From Monocercomonoides exilis (Eukaryota; Preaxostyla; Oxymonadida; Polymastigidae): 64,000 nucleotides of DNA. Positions within the stretch are counted from its first letter, which is position 1, and each line of letters starts with the position of its first letter. Positions 1-11,132 of the stretch are shown piece after piece. The position numbers were made by a program, and so were the translations under genes. Where the stretch lies: assembly GCA_001643675.2 (NCBI GenBank), contig LSRY02000034.1:372001-436000 (forward strand), given 5' to 3'. Under the pieces are notes generated by a model that saw only the letters and a list, made by a program, of their open reading frames with translations, was not told the DNA's origin and ran no database searches.

Positions 1-1026
1 GACAGTGCTTGCACGCGTGCACTGTGGTTGGTTTGTTTCGTTTTTTATCTTTATGCATTTTTTTAACATTAAATTTTTCATCGAAAATTTCAGGTTTTTG
101 TTGTGTAGTTAAATTCACAAAGCTAAGTTTGACATGATGAAGACAAAGAAAAGCAAATAACAATACGATAACGCTGTTTGAAAGAAAGAGAATTGCTGTA
201 TATAGTGAAAAATGAGAGATTAATGAGAGAAAAAATTTTTCCAAATGTTACAAAGTCAACAGCACTCTGGCAAAATTTTGATTTTTTTATACTTCATAAA
301 AGCGACAATTTGACGTGAAGATCAAGATGTGTGATTTTTTGGTTATAGAATTTTTTAACTTTTTTTTTTAATTTCAGTTTTCTTCCGTTCTGGAATAAAT
401 TTTTTGTTGATATCGAAACAAAACAATTTATAGACAATAGATCCGTTGACATATGTATGTTTTTTTTGATTCTTTTCATGATTGATTTGAAAATCGTTGA
501 ATCTTATTCTCACAAGAAAAATCTTTTTATTCAGAATAACATTCACATAGCCTTTCAAATTTTTATATTATTTTTATCAATTACAGCAATTGAAATCATG
601 CTTGTGAAAATGTGAGAAGAAAAACTTTTTTCTTGTGAACGAAATTGATCCTTGAAAGTGCTTATTTTCTCATGTGAGTTATTCATGAAGGATATTACAA
701 GAAAGGCTGTGTCTCACAAATCCAGAGAAGGAGAAAGGATAAGGAAAGACAGTTCAGAACCCCATGCTTTTGGCAGTTGTGCCTTTTCCAGCCTATAAAT
801 GAAACTGGATAAACCATAAAAATACATATTCAAAGTTAAGCTTTCTTATAATATATTTTTATGCATTGTTCAACTTTTGTATTTTGTATATGATCACAAC
901 TGTCATTTGAAGAAATTAGTTTGAATCTCAAACGAAATCTGTTGTTGTGAATTTTGGTAGAAAAAAATCCAGAAGGAAAAAAAAAAAGCATATCAACAAA
1001 GTGAATGAATGTAAACAAATATCACA
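1..1026. other. AT-rich stretch without a recognisable gene
   Basis: The stretch holds long A and T runs and only short open frames that resemble nothing I know. I see no inverted repeat, RNA gene or splice-delimited exon in it. It may be intergenic sequence or the 5' side of the recombinase remnant that follows. Confidence 0.5.
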
Positions 1027-1879
1027 ATGTCAGAACAAATAAATTTCAGTTCAAGTGAAGAAAAAGAGAAAATAAAGATGAAGGTTTATACTGTCTTTTT
1101 CATTTGTTTGTAATAATTTTTTTTGATATTCTTAAATTTCGAACATAGCAAACAAGCCATTTTCACGGGAAATTTCTTCAGAAAATGATACAGATACCAT
1201 TCCTGGGATTGGGAGTGATATTCGTTTTTCTAATTATTTTATATGAAAATGAATTTTTCAAAATCAAAACTTTCCTAACATTGAATTAAAAACAAAAAGG
1301 TTGAAAGTTTACACGGTTTGGATGGATTCATAAGGAGAGAAGAAGTTTGTAAATGTTTGATGAATCTTCTTCCAGAACTCTTCCTTCCTTTGAAAAATCA
1401 CATACCAAAAAGAAATGAATTTCAACTGAAGAATATTTTCACATCTCAAAGAATTAACTGCCTTTCAATATCAAAACGAACGAGTGTATTCGAGAAAAGT
1501 CTTTATTCCGTTTTAACACCAAAAATCATTGGAAAATATGATTCGACTTTTTTGAAAAAAAAAGAAATCCAAAGATAAAATGAAAAAGTGAATAATATAA
1601 TAGGAAAAAGGAAAGAAACAAATAATGGAAGATAACACTTCAATCTCAAATTCAGAAAACTCTGACATTTTGAATGAAAGCGATGAGAGAAGTAATGATA
1701 TTCCCGAAGAAGAAGAAACAGACAATGAATATGATGAGGAGTTGAAAGATTATGATGAAAAAGTGGTAAAAAAAAACCTCGAAAATATCTGTGTTCCAAA
1801 AGAAATGCAAAAAGAAAATGACAGTTTTGTATATTTATTAATTGAAAATATAAAAGCATCCAATGATTTATATGGGTGA
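1027..1879 (+). pseudogene. N-terminal remnant of a second tyrosine-recombinase gene
   Basis: The frame at 1318 reads GFIRREEVC followed by a Leu/Pro-rich segment. This aligns with EFTSREEVC and its continuation at 13112, at the start of the fuller recombinase gene in this window. A second frame, 1625-1879, is strongly acidic, like the acidic linker at 13360-13520 of the fuller copy. The two frames are offset, so there is at least one indel or an intron. A MITE beginning at 1873 cuts the gene. No catalytic Arg, HxxR or Tyr region is visible on its far side at 3105. An ATG at 1027, with a GT at 1084 and an AG near 1148, could mark a small first exon, but the phase does not fit cleanly. Homology to the other copy is seen directly; the recombinase identity is carried over from that copy. 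Confidence 0.5.
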
Positions 1880-3104
1880 TTTTTTTTGAAATCATAACTT
1901 TTTTCGGGGTGTTGATTTTATAGAAATTTCATTGTTATTTGCTTAATAATTTCAAATAAATTTTGAATGTTTTCATATCGTTTCAAAAGCCAAAATATGA
2001 TTTGAAAAAAATAGAAGAGGCATCACATCACAGCTCTGTCACTTTTCAGGGTTCATTTATGAATTATCATAACAAAAACTCAAACCGAAATTTTTGATAG
2101 AAAATATCTGGTTTCAAAAATAATCACCCATTTTTTATTTTTTTATTTTTATTTTAATGAATGAATCTTAAGTTTTTTTGTTTATTTTTTAGATCAAAGA
2201 CTTGCCCATATTTCAACGAGATTTTTGTTTTGAGTGCATTGAGTTATATCATTGTTTATAAATTTAACTTCTTTATAATTTTGGTTATTTTTCATTGTTT
2301 AACACTTCATTTTTTTATTGTTTTTTCCATTGCACGATTTTTTGACAAAATTATAAAAAAGTGTGAATTTTTTGTTGTTATGTTTTCATAAGTCGAAAAA
2401 TAGTTTTAAAACTGATTGAAATAATCATCACAAAAATTTTGTAATTAAAGAATGTGATTTGAAGCAAAAAACACAAGAATTCACAAAAACAAGATTTTTT
2501 TAAATAAATACACGATTACAAAAAAGTGAAGATATTTCTCTTTTTGAATACCTATATGTGTTAACAATGTTTAAATTGGAACTTCAAAAATAACGATATA
2601 TCTTGTTTAAACACATGAATTCTTTATTTTGTCAAAAAATCGTGCAATGGAAAAAACAATAAAAAAATGAAGTGTTAAACAATGAAAAATAACCAAAATT
2701 ATAAAGAAGTTAAATTTATAAACAATGATATAACTCAATGCACTCAAAACAAAAATCTCGTTGAAATATGGGCAAGTCTTTGATCTAAAAAATAAACAAA
2801 AAAACTTAAGATTCATTCATTAAAATAAAAATAAAAAAATAAAAAATGGGTGATTATTTTTGAAACCAGATATTTTCTATCAAAAATTTCGGTTTGAGTT
2901 TTTGTTATGATAATTCATAAATGAACCCTGAAAAGTGACAGAGCTGTGATGTGATGCCTCTTCTATTTTTTTCAAATCATATTTTGGCTTTTGAAACGAT
3001 ATGAAAACATTCAAAATTTATTTGAAATTATTAAGCAAATAACAATGAAATTTCTATAAAATCAACACCCCGAAAAAAGTTATGATTTCAAAAAAAATCA
3101 CCCA
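1873..3104. mobile_element. Palindromic composite element: MITE, 716-bp core, inverted MITE
   Basis: A 258-bp MITE (1873-2130) starts TGGGTGATTTTTTTTGAAAT and ends AATCACCCA. It is followed by a 716-bp core (2131-2846) and then by the same MITE in reverse orientation (2847-3104). The two MITE copies mirror each other, with position sums of 4977. TA precedes the left end, but no TA follows the right end, so a simple target duplication is not seen. The insertion truncates the recombinase remnant. The same core recurs at 34684-35399 between a different pair of mirrored MITEs. Confidence 0.8.
2131..2846. repeat. 716-bp core repeat, copy 1
   Basis: The core has inverted arms of roughly 215-225 bp (2131-2355 and 2622-2846) around a non-palindromic centre. 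Both arms begin with a T-rich or A-rich tract followed by ATGAATGAATCTTAAG or its complement. Open frames appear on both strands because the arms are mirror images, and they look like by-products rather than genes. By eye the sequence matches 34684-35399 over its full length with no difference found. Confidence 0.8.
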
Positions 3105-3604
3105 AATATTTTCAGGATTAACATATATTAACATTTTGAAGGTTTCCTGTTATTTCATTTTATTCCAAAAGTGCTCTGGAGAGCCAGAAAATTCAGTTCC
3201 CTATTAATTTTATGCGCATAGATAAATGACTGACACCATTGAATTTGAAATTTGGAAGTTGTCCCACCATTTAATGAATTCGGTCATTTTGATATAAACT
3301 CAATTTTGAAAAATCAGAGGTATCAGATGTGTTTCTGAACGATGCAATGTTACTCTACGCAGTTATGCAGATTAGCTATTCACGAACTTTAACGTCATCT
3401 AAGGAAATTTTCATTCTGATCGCAATTATTCGAAGCATTTTTCAATCGAAATAAATAATGTGAAAATGGTTTATATTTTCTAAAAATGCAATGTTCATTT
3501 GCAAAAAATACTTTTGCATTAATTGCACATATGTTTTTTAACAACTCAATAATATTCAAAAACAATAAAAACTTAACATTTTTCTTAAAATGTGTGAAAT
3601 TGAG
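3105..3604. other. AT-rich spacer, no gene recognised
   Basis: Short TGA-free frames exist with TAA/TAG read as Gln, for example from 3224 on the plus strand, but none resembles a known family. They do not continue the interrupted recombinase gene. Confidence 0.4.
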
Positions 3605-3950
3605 AATCTCGATCACAAAAGTGGTTACTAATTTTTTTTGTTGATTTTACAACAAACAGACATTGAAAGATGTGGGGAAGCTGTCTGCGTGGAAATCAGA
3701 GAAAAAATAAGTGAATAATTTTGTGATTGCCAGTCATTTCAATTTTCAGTTTAATAATAGTTCCGATCGTTCAACGGATCAAATCTGATGAGAACCTTAA
3801 TAAAAGTGTTTTACCAAATGACTGGCGATCACAAAAGTGGTCACTAATTATTTCTCAGATTTCCACGCAGACAGCTTCCCCACATCTTTTTATGTCTGTT
3901 TGTTGCAAAATCTGAAGAAAAATATAGTGACCACTTTTGTGATCGAGATT
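3605..3950. mobile_element. 346-bp hairpin MITE of a separate family
   Basis: The ends are a perfect 20-bp inverted repeat, AATCTCGATCACAAAAGTGG at 3605-3624 and its complement at 3931-3950. Inside, 3658-3716 and 3840-3895 form a second long inverted pair (around AAGATGTGGGGAAGCTGTCT). An extra copy of the end motif GATCACAAAAGTGGTCACT lies near 3826. No coding capacity is seen. The termini do not resemble the TGGGTGATT family of this window. The target duplication is not clear. Confidence 0.75.
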
Positions 3951-4334
3951 ATGAATTACTCTTGTTTCCATGATATATTAGCTATTTGTTGAATTTTTTC
4001 ATGATTTTAATAATTTTTTGTGACATTATCGAATTATGCGAAAAATTGCTGAATATTGATTGATAAATATATTTTTTTTAAGTGCTTTGATTTCCTTTTT
4101 CGATAAAGAGTGGAAAATTATTAAAGTGAATTTAAAAAAAATATGTTCAAAAATAACAATTGTTTATTAATTAAAATGGCAAGAAAAACAAAAAGTGATT
4201 TTAAATATTAATCATGAAAAAAATTGAAAATAGTTAGAAATTTTTTAATCAGATTCTGAAGTTTTCAATAAAACATCATGCGATTTCATAATCAACAAAC
4301 ATTCACCAAATATCAACTAAATATCAACAATTTT
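3951..4334. other. AT-rich spacer
   Basis: Nothing supportable is seen. The sequence is AT-rich and reaches the outer, diverging edge of the 4.2-kb inverted repeat. Confidence 0.4.
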
Positions 4335-7300
4335 GAACAATGAAAAATATAAGAAGAAATAGCACTATTTCAACAAATTCATGGTTTCAAAGACAATTCC
4401 TAACAAAAAAGAATACTTATACAAAAAGTTCAAAAACTAACTTGTCCATTTTCACACTATTTTCAATCCACTCTTCACTTTCTGATATTTCTCTAACTTT
4501 GACTCAAAAAGATCAAATCCAACAAAGAAAAAAGACAGACACAATGATAAAACATCACTTCACACTCTAAACAACTCTCCCTTCCAAAAACCTTTCCCAA
4601 AGATCAGTGATAAACCACAAGACTTTCATCATTAATGAATCTCGATTAATACAAATATAAGCGGGACAATAACCAATTTTATTACAGGGACATTATAGGG
4701 ATAAAAAGCACAAGAAAGAAATTGGATTCAAACTGTTGTGCATCTGGGAGGCTGTTCGTCGTATCCAGGTCCGGATAAAGCAGCCCGAAGGCTGCAATAT
4801 CTAATGCGAACAGTCATGTACAGCACCCTTCCGATAGAGTGCCAGCTGAGCATGCACAACAACTCGTTTCTTAAAAAGGAACACCATTAATACAATTTTG
4901 AGATTCATTTAAAGATGAAGAGTCAAGAAGAAGATCAAATCTTCTTGAAAGAAGATCTTGAGAAGATTGAGAAAGAAGAGAAGAGTTAGATGATGTGATA
5001 TCAGAGTGAAATGACTTTCTTGAACGTTGAACTTTTTCTTTCATTGTTGAAGATTCGAGTTCAACCAGAGAGCGTTGAGGAAGATATCCAACAGCAGATG
5101 CGCAGACAAATGAGCCCTTGCGCTCAAAGAATAAGTAGTCCTTCATGTGAGGGACTGACAAAGATGTCCATGAAATTTGCTGAGATGGTACATACTCTTC
5201 AAAGTACCTCTCATGCTCAAAGTTATTGACAGATGTCGAAGATGGTGAAAAGTTTAATAATGATTTTGAGAAGTTGTTCGATTGTGAAGTTGAAGAAGCT
5301 GATGTCGAAGTGTTCATATTGTTTTCGAAGAAGTCGATTAAGTCATGAAGTGTGGTGATGTGTTTTGTTGAAAGATTGTTGTCGATTGCATTCACTAACG
5401 CACCAAATTCACTATCACAAATATTTTTTCCATGATGCTCAGCAAAGAAATGAGTTGTGTATTTTTCTTTTTGGAAAGCTTGGATTGTTTTGAGAGGATG
5501 AAGTGAAGAAGGAAGCGATTTCTGTTGTGTGGACCCGAATCGTAGAAGAACTTAAAAGTGTGAGTGTCTGAGAAGAAGTGTCTTTTGATCACAGATTCCA
5601 GTCACTCAATAACAAATCTGTTATCATATGAGAGGCAGTCAGAGAAGAAGTTGAATGTTCGTTTTATTTGTTGATAATTAATTTTTTGAAGAGAGATGAT
5701 TGTGAATTTAGATACTTGTTGATAGTTGAAGAATTCCTGTTGAAGTTGGTTCTTTCTGATGGGGAGTTTCCATTTCTCGTTGAAGTCGAAGACGAAGACT
5801 GCTTCTCCCTCTTTCAGATTGTCGACAGAAGATTGATAATGTTTTCGTTGCATTTCTGCAACAAGTCGATGTTGACGAAGTAATTAAAGTGTATAAAACT
5901 CTGCTTCAGACAGTCCATTTTTGTTTTGAGAAGATTAAAGTTTGTTCTCGAGATAGTCCAACTTCTCACACATTCCACAAAGGTTTGTGCGCCTTTTTGC
6001 TTTGGAGAAGTTGGTTGTGAGTTTGTGGAAATGTGACAGAGAAACTTTGATGTTTGTTTCATCTGTAAACTCTTTCCATAATTTCGTCTTGGGCTTGAAG
6101 ATTAATCTCTTTTCATTGGGAAAAAAGATGCCCGTTTTCTTTCTTCTTTCTTTAAGTACTTCCAATCCACAGTTTGATGATATTGATGAAGAGAGTGGTG
6201 GAATGGAAGTTGAATATTGAGGAGGTTTGATGAATAAAGATAACGTTGCTGTTGTTGTTGTTGTTGATGTGTTATTTAAACAATTGAAATTTGATGTTTC
6301 TGAAGAAAAAGAAGAAGAACCACCAAATTGAATAGTCGAAAATGTTGGCTTTTCTTTTTCTTTTGCATAGAAAGAAAGTGAAGGAATGCAACCCTGGGAG
6401 TAAAGATCTTTCCATGATGAATTCCAATTATCATTATCAAATTCGGTCATATCAGCATCATTGCAAACATTCCATTTGATATCATGTCCACTCTTCCTTT
6501 TCACAACTGCAATGAAATGCCCATTTTGTTGATCCATGCGCTGTAAAAGAATTTGTCCAACAAGATGATATATGATGATTTCCTTACTGTTCTTTTGGAG
6601 ATGTTGAATACTTTCTGTTGAAAACCCTTTGCAGAACGAACGCTGGTTAGCACGATCAGTTTCAATCAGAAGCGTTCTCGAAGGTGCAGAATTAGCAGAA
6701 TCAGTGCATTCCTGACAGAGGGCCAGCACCTCTGGAAATGCAGCCATTTCCTCCCATCTCGCAGCACAGCATTTCTCTTTGCAATCATTGCAATAGACAG
6801 CATTTTTTCCGTTCAATATCTCAGTTGAAAAAATAGAAGATAGACATTTATGAAGAGAGGATGAATTAATGATAACATAACTGCAGGCTTCATTGAAATG
6901 ATAAGAAACTTTTTGACATTTTTGACATTTGAAAAGAGAAATGAACACAGGATTGAAGGTATCCTTTTCAAATATCTTATTAATTTGAAGAAGTTGATGA
7001 AGATTTTCAAATGCTTCTATCACATTCTGTTGCTGCCTGCTGCAATAGTTATAATATTCTTCCCATTTGTTGATTAGCGATGAGATCCACGAACGAACTT
7101 CAATTCCATCTTTGGATAGTTGATTGCATGCACTTAAAACACACGAAGATGTGTTCTTTAAAGATGTTTGTTTTTTGAGTAAAATGGCTTTTATGAAATG
7201 ATTGAAGATAAGCATTGAAGAAGAGAGGTTAGATAGCAAGTATTTCCTAAATTTTGCAAGCCTTTCTGAGTATTTGATGAGGCGATTGCAGTGGTTTTGA

Positions 7301-8571
7301 CACATGAAGAGGTTGATGGAGAAAATGAACAATTCAAAGGATGAAAATCCATTGTGTTATTATTTGAAATGATATTCGAAGTATTTTCATGATTTGAATT
7401 ATAACAAACATCTGAATGTGTTTTGTGTGAAGATAGAGAAGTGTTGGTCTCATTTGAAAAAGATGAAAGAAGATTTTGAAATGCTTGTGGAGGAAAAAGA
7501 GTCGGTGAAGTGGCATATTCAATTAATTGATCACTCACAAACACATTATCAATTTAAAATGATGAAGAATTTATTTTTTCTTTCAATTATTTTGAAATTG
7601 AAATTTGCTGAAGATGATTTTTGTTTTGTTCTGAATAATTTGTGAATTGGAATTGGAGATGGAGAAGAATGATGTTTGTGATTTGAATTTTTATTTTGAT
7701 TTTTTGTTGAGCCCCTTACTCTCCTTATTGGAGTGTTGATTGTTGCATCAATAGATTGAGAAGGTGAAGAATTTGAAGATGGAGAAAAATTTTCTGAAAC
7801 GACATTTGATTTTTTGTTTTGTTGAGATGATGTTGAAGAAGAAGAAGATTGTTTTTTCTTTGAAGAAGAATTTTCTGAAATTATTTCTTCATCCCAAGCT
7901 GCTTCGTTTTTATATCTCGTATAGTCCTTCTCAGCTCGCTGCTTCTTCTTTGCAGATTGAAGCGAAGTTGAGGCTTCAGTCGAATGGGCTAACATCCAGT
8001 TGTTGCCCTTTTCCCAGTCCTGTTCATTTAATCCTTAGAAAACAATGAAAATAAATAAAAAAAAATATTTGATAAAAACAAACCACTTTTGCAAGAAGGA
8101 AGATGAGGTTTTTGAGGCTGGACAATGAAGCCTTGGTTTTTCTTCAGAGTTAGTTTCGCGTAACTGAATTTTCCTTCTGTGACATCATATCCATAGTCCT
8201 GCAAATCGGATAATGATGTGTTGCGGGACAGCGCTTGCAGCATTGTTGTCTTAGTGTCCAACGGAGTGTTGTTGTTCACCACAGACATGTCTTCCTGCTG
8301 CTTTTTGTGAAATTCTGCTTTTAAAAAAAAATTAATAATAAACAAATATAAATGAAAAAAACAACAAAGAGAAAAAATATTATTTATAACACAATACAAA
8401 AAAAAAAAAAGCCAAACTATTCAAAGACTTCAGTCAATCATTAATTACTGAAGATGATTGCCTGTAAGTGTAAAACAAATAGGCAAGCAACGAATCCACG
8501 TCATCTCCACCGATGCGCTTTGTTTCTTTCCACAGAATTTTCGATCTAGAATAAAGAGTTGATTGAAGTTA
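4335..8571 (-). repeat. 4.2-kb inverted repeat, arm 1
   Basis: This segment is the reverse complement of 53570-57806, with position sums of 62141 across almost all of its length. A one-base difference in a poly-A/T run shifts the innermost part to 62140. Between about 4551 and 8500 only a handful of substitutions were found. Toward both edges, at about 4335-4540 and 8500-8571, identity falls visibly. Each arm carries one USP-transposase gene and a foldable GC-rich RNA segment. I could not find convincing terminal inverted repeats or a target duplication at the edges. Confidence 0.9.
4734..4861 (-). ncRNA. GC-rich, strongly foldable RNA segment, arm 1 copy
   Basis: This is the mirror of 57280-57407 and carries the same complementary segments: a 10-bp closing helix, a hairpin, and a 7-bp helix enclosing two hairpins, one capped by TTCG. 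Its GC content is far above the flanks. It overlaps the last codons and the 3' untranslated region of the USP-transposase gene. It could be a 3' UTR structure, a self-cleaving RNA or an independent RNA; I do not recognise a known family. Confidence 0.45.
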
Positions 8572-8583
8572 GGAAATATTCAT
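4814..8583 (-). CDS. Ubiquitin-specific protease fused to transposase-like domain, copy 1
   Basis: Read with TAA/TAG as Gln, this gene runs from an ATG at 8583-8581 to TGA at 4816-4814, about 1,200 codons. The ATG is in register with the ATG of copy 2. A 50-nt GT-AG phase-1 intron lies at 8034-8083, and another intron is likely near 8315-8440. The N-terminal half is a C19 peptidase with Cys box GLQNLGNTCYLTSLLQCL (Cys codon near 7238), CxxC finger pairs, and a His box with NGHFIAVV near 6520. The C-terminal half has FVFDFNEKW, FYDSGPH and FFAEHHGKNICDSEFG, spaced like acidic and His positions of an RNase-H-like transposase domain, then a Cys-rich tail. USPs remove ubiquitin; the second domain probably handled DNA. 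This copy keeps a Trp, a finger Cys and a Gln codon that are mutated in copy 2. Two frameshifts around the Cys box, one TGA near 5604 and one frameshift near 5470 are shared by both copies, so it may be inactive or wrongly assembled in A/T runs. Confidence 0.75.
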
Positions 8584-8833
8584 TGTTTTTTCTTTTCTGA
8601 ATTAAATATAGAACAAATGATCCTTTTTTTCCTATATAAACACAATTTTTCACAATAGAGAATTCATACTCATGCTGATTTATTTAATCAAAATAATGAA
8701 TTGTTAAATGAATTTGATATCACAATTTTTTTTCTTCTAACAAAAATTAATGAATAAGAGTTTCTCACAAAAACTGATGCAAACAACAAAATAACAAAAA
8801 TTCAGAAAAAACCTATTTTCATTGCATCACATA

Positions 8834-9833
8834 CACCAAAAATTATTCAAAGTCGAAAAACTTTCAACCAAAGTCGAAAAACTTTCAAACGAAATCGAAA
8901 ATTATTATTCAAAGTCAGAAAACTTTCAAACGAAATCGAAAGTTTTCATTCGAAGTCGAAAAAGTTTCATTCAAAGTTGAAAATTATTATACAAAGTCGA
9001 AATACTTTCAAACGAAATCGAAAAACTTTCAAGCAAAGTCGAAAGTTTGAAAAACTTCAAATTTTTAAAAAGTGACAAAAATCAATAATAGTCTAAAAAA
9101 CATTGTCATTTTAGAAATACTAATGATATTTGTTATTTTAATGACTTTTTATCTTTTTTCCCGATATAATTCTTTGCTTTCTTTTGTTCAATTGCATAAT
9201 AAAAATTAAGAAAGAAATTCTGACATATTTTTTTCTCATTTCAATTGAAAGCACTCTTCTTCACAGAAAATTTTTCATAGATATTTTTTATTTTTTTTCC
9301 AAATTTTGGAAAAATGAAGAATACAGTATTGGCTCTCTTATTTCGTGTTTTTTCATCACAAGCGACTCATTTCTTATTGAAGGAAACAAATGTTCTTAGT
9401 TATGTTAATATTTTATTTTTGAGTTTATTTTGATTCTTAATCCTCATATTTTGCAGAAATCAACAACACACACATTGCTGATAATATTCACAAAAACAAA
9501 AGAACAAAGATCCACTTCAATTGAATTTTCAATATTAATCGTTCATTTTTTTGTCTAGGTTTCGACTTTGTTTGAAAGTTTTTCGATTTCGTTTGCAACT
9601 TTTTCGACTTTGATTGAAACTTTTTCGACTTCGAATGAAAGTTTTCGACTTTGAATAATAATTTTCGATTTCGTTTGCAACTTTTTCGACTTTGATTGAA
9701 ACTTTTTCGACTTCGAATGAAACTTTTTCGACTTCGAATGAAAGTTTTCTGACTTTGAATAATAATTTTCGATTTCGTTTGAAAGTTTTTCGACTTTGGT
9801 TGAAAGTTTTTCGACTTTGAATAATTTTTGGTG
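8834..9833. mobile_element. 1.0-kb TA-flanked element with minisatellite-like inverted ends
   Basis: The ends are CACCAAAAATTATTCAAAGT and its complement, flanked by TA at 8832-8833 and 9834-9835. Both terminal regions are arrays of a degenerate 17-22 base unit (AAAGTCGAAAAACTTTC variants): about 230 bp on the left and about 290 bp on the right, in inverted orientation. The centre (about 9060-9550) is AT-rich with no recognised protein. Short frames translated from the arrays are repeats of Ser, Lys and Phe and are not credible genes. The TA flanks suggest a Tc1/mariner-type target preference. Confidence 0.75.
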
Positions 9834-10001
9834 TATAATTGAAGAATCAAAAAATTTTATTGCATTTTTATCGTTATGGTCTCTATACATGGTTATTTGC
9901 AAAAACTATTTTTTTTTTCCATAAAAAATTTCAAAGACGCTTTTTGATGTGAGGTATTTCTTTATTTGAATAATTCAAACGTTTTATAACCACATAATAC
10001 A

Positions 10002-10640
10002 TCAAAAATAATTCAAAATAGAAAAATATCCAAAGTCAAAAGTTCGAGAAACTTCAAATCTTCTAAAAATCAACAATAATATATAAAAGTCAATAAACAT
10101 TCTAATTGTTGAAATATCAAAGATATTTGCTATTTTATAGATTTTTCATCTCTTTTCAGATATTTTTATGTGCTCCCTCATAAAAAATGCAAAATTTTTT
10201 TAAGTGTGAGAGGAATTCCAAAACTATTTAATCTTATTTTAATTGAAAGCTTGCTTCTTCACAGAAAATATTCCAAAGAAAATTTGTGTTTTAACCTATT
10301 TTTTGAAGAATTATGTATTCAGAATTGGCTCTCTTTTTTCTTGTTGTTATTTTAAAAATACTCATTTATTTTGAATAAAACAAATGTTTCAAGTTTTGTT
10401 TCGAGTTTGTTTTAAAGTTTATTATGGTTCGAAATTTTCTCAACACAGAGAAAATAACAACACAAACATTACGATCAATATTTTTTTTAAAAATTTTTTT
10501 ATTATATTTACTTGTATTTTTTTATCAACTGTTTTCTTTTGAACAAAAATTTTGATTCCGAATGAAAGTTTTTCAATTTCGTTTGACAGTTTGACGCTTT
10601 TGTCTCTAATTTTTTCGATCCTGTTTAATTTTTTGTGTGT
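10002..10640. mobile_element. Degenerate relative of the 1.0-kb element
   Basis: The left end, CATCAAAAATAATTCAAAAT, and a right end near 10630 with TTTAATTTTTTGTGTG resemble the termini of the element just upstream. The interior (10040-10440) aligns in order with its interior, including AAACTTCAAAT, a run resembling CAATAATA, and a Phe-rich centre. The repeat arrays have mostly decayed. Two related elements thus sit side by side. Confidence 0.5.
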
Positions 10641-11124
10641 CAATTGATATTCGTAACCCAAAAAGTTTTATAGAAAACAACATTTGCGAATTTTTGAACA
10701 AAACAATTTTTTTGTTCAATAATTGGATATCAAAAACAACTTGAGTTCAAACTCTTCACAATCAAGAGATTCCTTTTCCAAATATTTTAACATTGATTTT
10801 TCAACATATTCCTGATGTATTATAAAATTATGAAACGATTTTGTAACAAAGTTCAATATCCATTAAGCTGGAAATTTTTTTATCGAATGAGGACTTTTAT
10901 CCATCCAGAGTTTTATGAGGGGATGATTATTTGGCTTTCATTACACTGGTGATGGAAAACGTTAACGTGCAAAATGTTTTGTGGAAAGATTTGAAGTTAT
11001 TCACAATGGAAGATAAAAAAAAACACATTTATTTTATTCATTTTCTTTTATGACTTTTCAAATATCTTATGATATATGCATGTGTTTTTTTTCTTAGAAA
11101 AAATATGTTTTGCTTTTCAAAAAT
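10641..11124. other. AT-rich spacer before Merlin copy 1
   Basis: No gene, repeat or structured RNA could be supported here. Confidence 0.4.
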
Positions 11125-11132
11125 GAATTTTG

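Noticed and set aside
2161-2816. A hydrophobic protein apparently encoded four times (twice in each 716-bp core)
   Set aside because: The copies are mirror images of the palindromic arms, T/A-driven in composition, and differ only where the symmetry ends.
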